64,000 nucleotides of DNA, from contig NC_090795.1 in NCBI RefSeq assembly GCF_040054535.1, forward strand, positions 9,044,501 through 9,108,500, read 5' to 3'. The translations under genes were made by a program, and so were the position numbers. Below the pieces are notes generated by a model. The model did no database searches. It was given only the letters and a program-made list of their open reading frames with translations, and had not been told where the DNA came from. Positions 60,140 through 64,000 of the stretch are shown piece after piece (the stretch's first letter is position 1; each line of letters begins with the position of its first letter). This DNA is from Antennarius striatus (lineage: Eukaryota > Chordata > Actinopteri > Lophiiformes > Antennariidae).

Positions 60140-62266
60140 TGCTCCTCATGTGGATGATGAATCAAAAACGTCAGGCACACATAGTGATCCCAGACTACAG
60201 GATGCATCACCCCTCCTCCTCCCACTCATTGAACCCACTCAGGAGAAAGGAGGTTTGCTTTTGGAGTTTTCTCCTGATGTCAGTCACGCAACAACGCAGT
60301 CCATCAAGAAGTCAATGACACACGGACAACTTTAAATTAGTGAACATGGGGAAACCCAGCACCTCGAGCAGGCCTGCCAGACACTGACCCGTAACTATCG
60401 TGGGCGTTTTTTGATGAACCTTTCATCAATCAGTTTCATTACAAGATACAAGGCAGGACAAAATCAACTTGAGGAAAAACCACAATGCATTCTGACTGTC
60501 TTGACACCAGAAACCACTCTTTTGGAAATTTCTTTGCCTCCAAAATGATAAATGCAAAGAGCTCACTGCAGTTACTGCCCCTCTTTTGGGTGTAATTTTA
60601 AATCAGTAATAGCAGAACATTATTGTGAGACAGATTTAAAAGTAAAGATAGCTCTGAATATACTGCTAGTACATGTTATTTCACGTGACGACACCAATAC
60701 ATTCGCTGAGAGGTGATGAATCACGAATGAGAGCCAGTGTGAGGAGACAATTGCAAACTCAGATGTATTTAGATGTAGATTTGACCTGAGAACTAAGGGC
60801 TTCTGTAAAGGTCAAGGTACTATGCAACAGCGATGCTTACAATTTATGTGATATTTAAATCATTCATTTTTAACAATTGAACCTCTATGAGGAAGCTCAA
60901 ACTAAATTTCTCAATATAATATACAATATAATATAATACAATATAATATACAATATAATTTAATACTGTAAAGAAGAAAATATTGAGTTTCACACATTCA
61001 CACGGCTTCATATGAACAGGTACAGGTACAGCATTAATCCACAGTTGAATCATTCATAACTTCATTCTCTACTAAGATACGGTGGAATGATGCCAGCCCA
61101 GACACAATGAGAAGAAAACTTCCTGAGGATGTGTAGTCATGCTGCAACATAGAAGAAGCTAGCATGATTTCTAATAGGAGCCGTGATTTGATTTTGTAAA
61201 CACTTTCAGATAGAATTCAGTTCATCCCTGTTTTTAGGGTTTAACATGGCAAATCATAAATAGATTAAGAGAAAATTAACAGCACATTGAATCATATCAG
61301 TGGATACAAACTTAAAGTGATTTATTTTCTCTGTCACTCATTCACAAATTAAGATTTATCATAGAAAACCAAACCAAACCTAATTGTTTCATATTGTCAT
61401 TGATCTTTTAATTATCCCAGTCTTAGCTCACTAAATCTCCTCATTTGATTCCAAAATGCACAGTCAGGTCAGGGCTTTCTACTGCTCATTGCATTTTGTT
61501 TTGTATAATAGTGGAGCTGGTTAGTTCCTCCTCTTCACACTGACGTCATGATGTCATCAGCACCTGATTGAATGGCTCCATCTCCCCTGTGTCGTCTGCA
61601 TGTCTATGAATGGCGGTCGTGTCACGCTGTGACTCCCCACGCTAGGCCTTCTCTCATTTGGCTGAGTGAATGAAATGTTTGAGAGACAATAATAGTACAA
61701 GGAAAAAATTAATTCCCTACACATCTTTGAAATTCATTAAATGAGTGATTCATTCAGAAATTAATGGCATGATCAGACTATCTACTATAGCATTCATAGA
61801 TAGTATTTCTTTTGTTGTGGCATGTGAGGTCCTTCAGGGATCTGGTATTGATTGGAAAAGCCCTGCCTGCAGAATGATTAACACAACCAGCTAAGCTTTG
61901 TGATCTAAATCATTCCTCTCACGGGCTACAGTATATTATGTTAATTGCCTGACCTACAGACCATGTGGGCTGACATTCATCAATCATCAATCTCTCTTCT
62001 TAAAAAAATAAACTAAAATCAGCAGCTATGTCTTGTTGTTTTTTAAATTAATTCTGGAAGGAAAGGATTTCAAACATTAATTTTTCAAAATACCAACTGC
62101 CTCTCTCACTGGCTGCAAAGGTGGGAAAGGCTTTGGGTCGTAAAGGGTTTAATAAATGACTTTTGAAAGAACAGAAAGCGTTGTCAGATTGTAATAAAAG
62201 GGAAGAAATATTTTGATCATGTACAGTACATTTTAGAAAAGCTCAACATAAACAAGTAGGACTGTG
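60140..62266. other. prlh2 upstream region to tRNA
   Basis: No gene seen. It holds the AT minisatellite, and a TGACGTCA palindrome at 61541-61548 followed by TGATGTCATCA. Confidence 0.6.
60912..60962 (+). repeat. AT-rich minisatellite (AATATAATATAC-like units)
   Basis: Irregular tandem units of AATATAATATAC and AATATAATATAATAC, about 50 bp. Confidence 0.85.
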
Positions 62267-62339
62267 GGCCCAGTGGCCTAATGGATAAGGCATCAGCCTC
62301 CGGAGCTGGGGATTGTGGGTTCAAGTCCCACCTGGGTCG
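62267..62339 (+). tRNA. tRNA-Arg (anticodon CCG)
   Basis: A full cloverleaf can be drawn over 73 nt. Acceptor GGCCCAG pairs CTGGGTC (one G-U), with G discriminator. D stem GCC/GGC, anticodon stem TCAGC/GCTGG (one T-G), anticodon CCG at 62300-62302, and T arm GTGGG-TTCAAGT-CCCAC. The A box (TGGCCTAATGG) and B box (GGTTCAAGTCC) are intact. There is no intron. It closely resembles vertebrate tRNA-Arg-CCG. The first run of four T downstream is about 150 bases away. Confidence 0.95.
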
Positions 62340-63099
62340 GATCCTCTCCTTTAATTTATATATGCATATATTCTGCATCCATTCACAGTTGGTCTGACAA
62401 TAACCTGAGATTAAAATGGTTCACCGGTCCCTCTGTTGGATTGCCTTGCATCAAACAGCTGTGGTGGACATACCTGAAAAGATACCATTTTAAATACAGG
62501 CTGCTGCCAAACTGATGGTTTATTATTGATGAACTAAATGTAAGACACTTGTGGAGTCCCTTCAGACAGAGAAGTGAAAAAAAACAGCAACATACAAGTA
62601 GGAAGTGATCTTTTCTTTCCTTTATTTCCATCACAATAAATAATATCCGTTGAAAACAACTAGATTTATGCAGGGAAGCCATTTTCGGAGAAAATTGTTC
62701 CATTTTTATGATAATCAAACGTCGTTAGCAGCTTTTTGATGTTGCTAAAGTTGGATATGGGTCTCTTAATTCTTTTATATCTCTAAATTCAACATATATG
62801 TTCTAATGATATCTGATCTAATGATGTCAAAAACCGATTTCAGCAGACTTATCAGAAAAAGAAAGCTTTGCTGCCTCCCTGTGGCTAAATCTGTGCGCAC
62901 ACGCTGCACACATTATGACGTCACGCACTAAAAAAAACAGTTTCAAGGAAGAACACAGTTGCTTCGAATTAATAGTACAATAAAATATATATGCATGATA
63001 AAAAATATATATTATATGTGTAATAAAAATAAAACTGACACGTATCAAATCAAGCTCGTCTGGTTTGAACCAGCCGTCATGAACGTTTCAACAACATCG
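62340..63099. other. tRNA to CpG promoter spacer
   Basis: AT-rich; nothing recognised except the TGACGTCA at 62916-62923. Confidence 0.6.
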
Positions 63100-63780
63100 C
63101 CTACGTCATCAACAAGCTGCGCATGCGCAGTACAATGTGAAAGCAGACGTATCATCAGTCAGCGGGACTCGACCCAAACTACTGTATTTATCAACCTCGG
63201 TGTTTCAGGTATGGATATTCCGAACACCGTTGCCGCTTCTGGGCCTCGAGGACTCTCTAAATAACAGGACCCCATCGCGAAAAGAGACTAAAAGTGGCAC
63301 CTTAAGAAGTGGGGTTCACTTTTTAAAGTCACCCCACAGTTGACAGGAGATACGCACTTGCTTCCTGTTGTCAGTGAGGCTGTTTGATGACGGAAGGAGA
63401 TCAAATAATGTAAAGACCGGAGACCGGAATCAACGAGGAGCTGACGCCGACAGCCTGACCGGAGGTGAGCGACCCATGAGCGTGTTGGGGGTATGTCGCT
63501 GACTTCAGGAGGCTGGGCTCACGGTCCGGGCGACACGCCGGACCAGTCCGCCGCCCTCCCCGCTCACCATGAGGCCTCACCGTCACAACTTGGCTGCCGG
63601 ACCGTCCTCATGTCGGTTCGGGTGTCGGTGTGTCACTCTGGTATTCGGCCGCTGTGTCTTCCCGGAGCAGGTGGCGACTCCCTCCGCCTGCAACTTAGCA
63701 TGGACCCCGGGAAGTCCGGGGAATTCCGGCTGTCGCTTCAGGACGGCAGCGGGACCGGCCGGAGTGCGGTGAGCACACAG
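63100..63780 (+). promoter_or_regulatory. CpG-rich promoter region of an unidentified downstream gene
   Basis: CpG content rises sharply against the AT-rich surroundings. It contains a perfect NRF1-type palindrome TGCGCATGCGCA at 63118-63129 and a CRE-like TACGTCA at 63102-63108; a full TGACGTCA lies upstream at 62916-62923. A donor-like GGAG|GTGAGC at 63464/63465 suggests a short untranslated first exon. The combination is typical of a housekeeping CpG-island promoter. Confidence 0.6.
63700..63768 (+). CDS. possible first coding exon of an unidentified gene
   Basis: An ATG at 63700 opens 23 codons ([20 protein letters not shown] then RSA) ending exactly at a good donor, GCG|GTGAGC at 63769, in phase 0. 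An acceptor-like CCCGGAGCAG ends at 63670, so this could be exon 2 after a leader exon ending at 63464, or part of an unspliced first exon. I do not recognise the peptide and the gene leaves the window. A frame starting at 63493 overlaps it and cannot be excluded. Confidence 0.4.
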
Positions 63781-63870
63781 CACAAATACACGCAAAACAC
63801 GTGGAAACATGTCTGTAAATAAGTTTATAGTCACTACAAGACTAGAGACAAAGTCAGAGTTACAGAGACT

Positions 63871-63938
63871 TTTTATTATTATATTATTATTGTTAGTTAT
63901 TATTATTGTTATTATTATTATTGTTATTATTATTTTAT
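63871..63938 (+). repeat. (ATT)n microsatellite
   Basis: ATT/GTT trinucleotide repeats just after the putative first coding exon of the last gene. Confidence 0.9.
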
Positions 63939-64000
63939 TACATTGTCAGTGTTCGTGTGTTCGTCCGTCTGTTAGTCCACCAAATACCTTTGCAACCATT

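Overview
The window is nuclear DNA from a ray-finned fish, probably a teleost. The evidence is a vertebrate multi-exon gene with introns up to 23 kb, a fish-type RFamide hormone precursor, very long TG/CA microsatellites, fish-type tRNA-headed SINE copies, and decayed hAT and Tc1/mariner elements. The species cannot be told from the sequence.

Bases 1 to about 55,500 are most of one plus-strand gene, myrip (Slac2-c, the myosin VIIa and Rab27-interacting protein). Fifteen coding exons can be joined in one unbroken frame from 7070 to the stop at 55150-55152, giving 979 residues. The first roughly 40 residues (the start of SHD helix 1) lie upstream of the window. The introns hold nearly all the repeats: at least fourteen TG/CA tracts, a 766-bp hAT element with a perfect 8-bp target duplication, a 610-bp Tc1/mariner relic, SINE pieces, and an unidentified broken reading-frame pair near 37 kb. 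One myrip intron appears to be of the GC-AG class. Several 3' splice sites sit directly against microsatellites.

Downstream, on the minus strand (58394-60108), is a small peptide-hormone gene, the teleost PrRP / C-RFa precursor (prlh2). It has a TATA-associated non-coding first exon, a signal-peptide exon, and an exon carrying a 20-residue RFamide hormone followed by Gly-Lys-Arg. A tRNA-Arg(CCG) gene lies at 62267-62339 on the plus strand. From about 63.1 kb a CpG-rich stretch with an NRF1-type palindrome and a CRE-like site looks like the promoter and first exon(s) of another plus-strand gene that leaves the window; I could not identify it.

The local order myrip then prlh2 mirrors mammalian MLPH beside PRLH. 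MLPH is the paralogue of MYRIP and PRLH the paralogue of C-RFa, so the window seems to show one arm of an ancient duplicated block pairing a Rab27 effector with an RFamide gene. MYRIP acts in Rab27 secretory-granule and melanosome transport and PrRP is a secreted hormone, but I infer no direct functional link from the adjacency.
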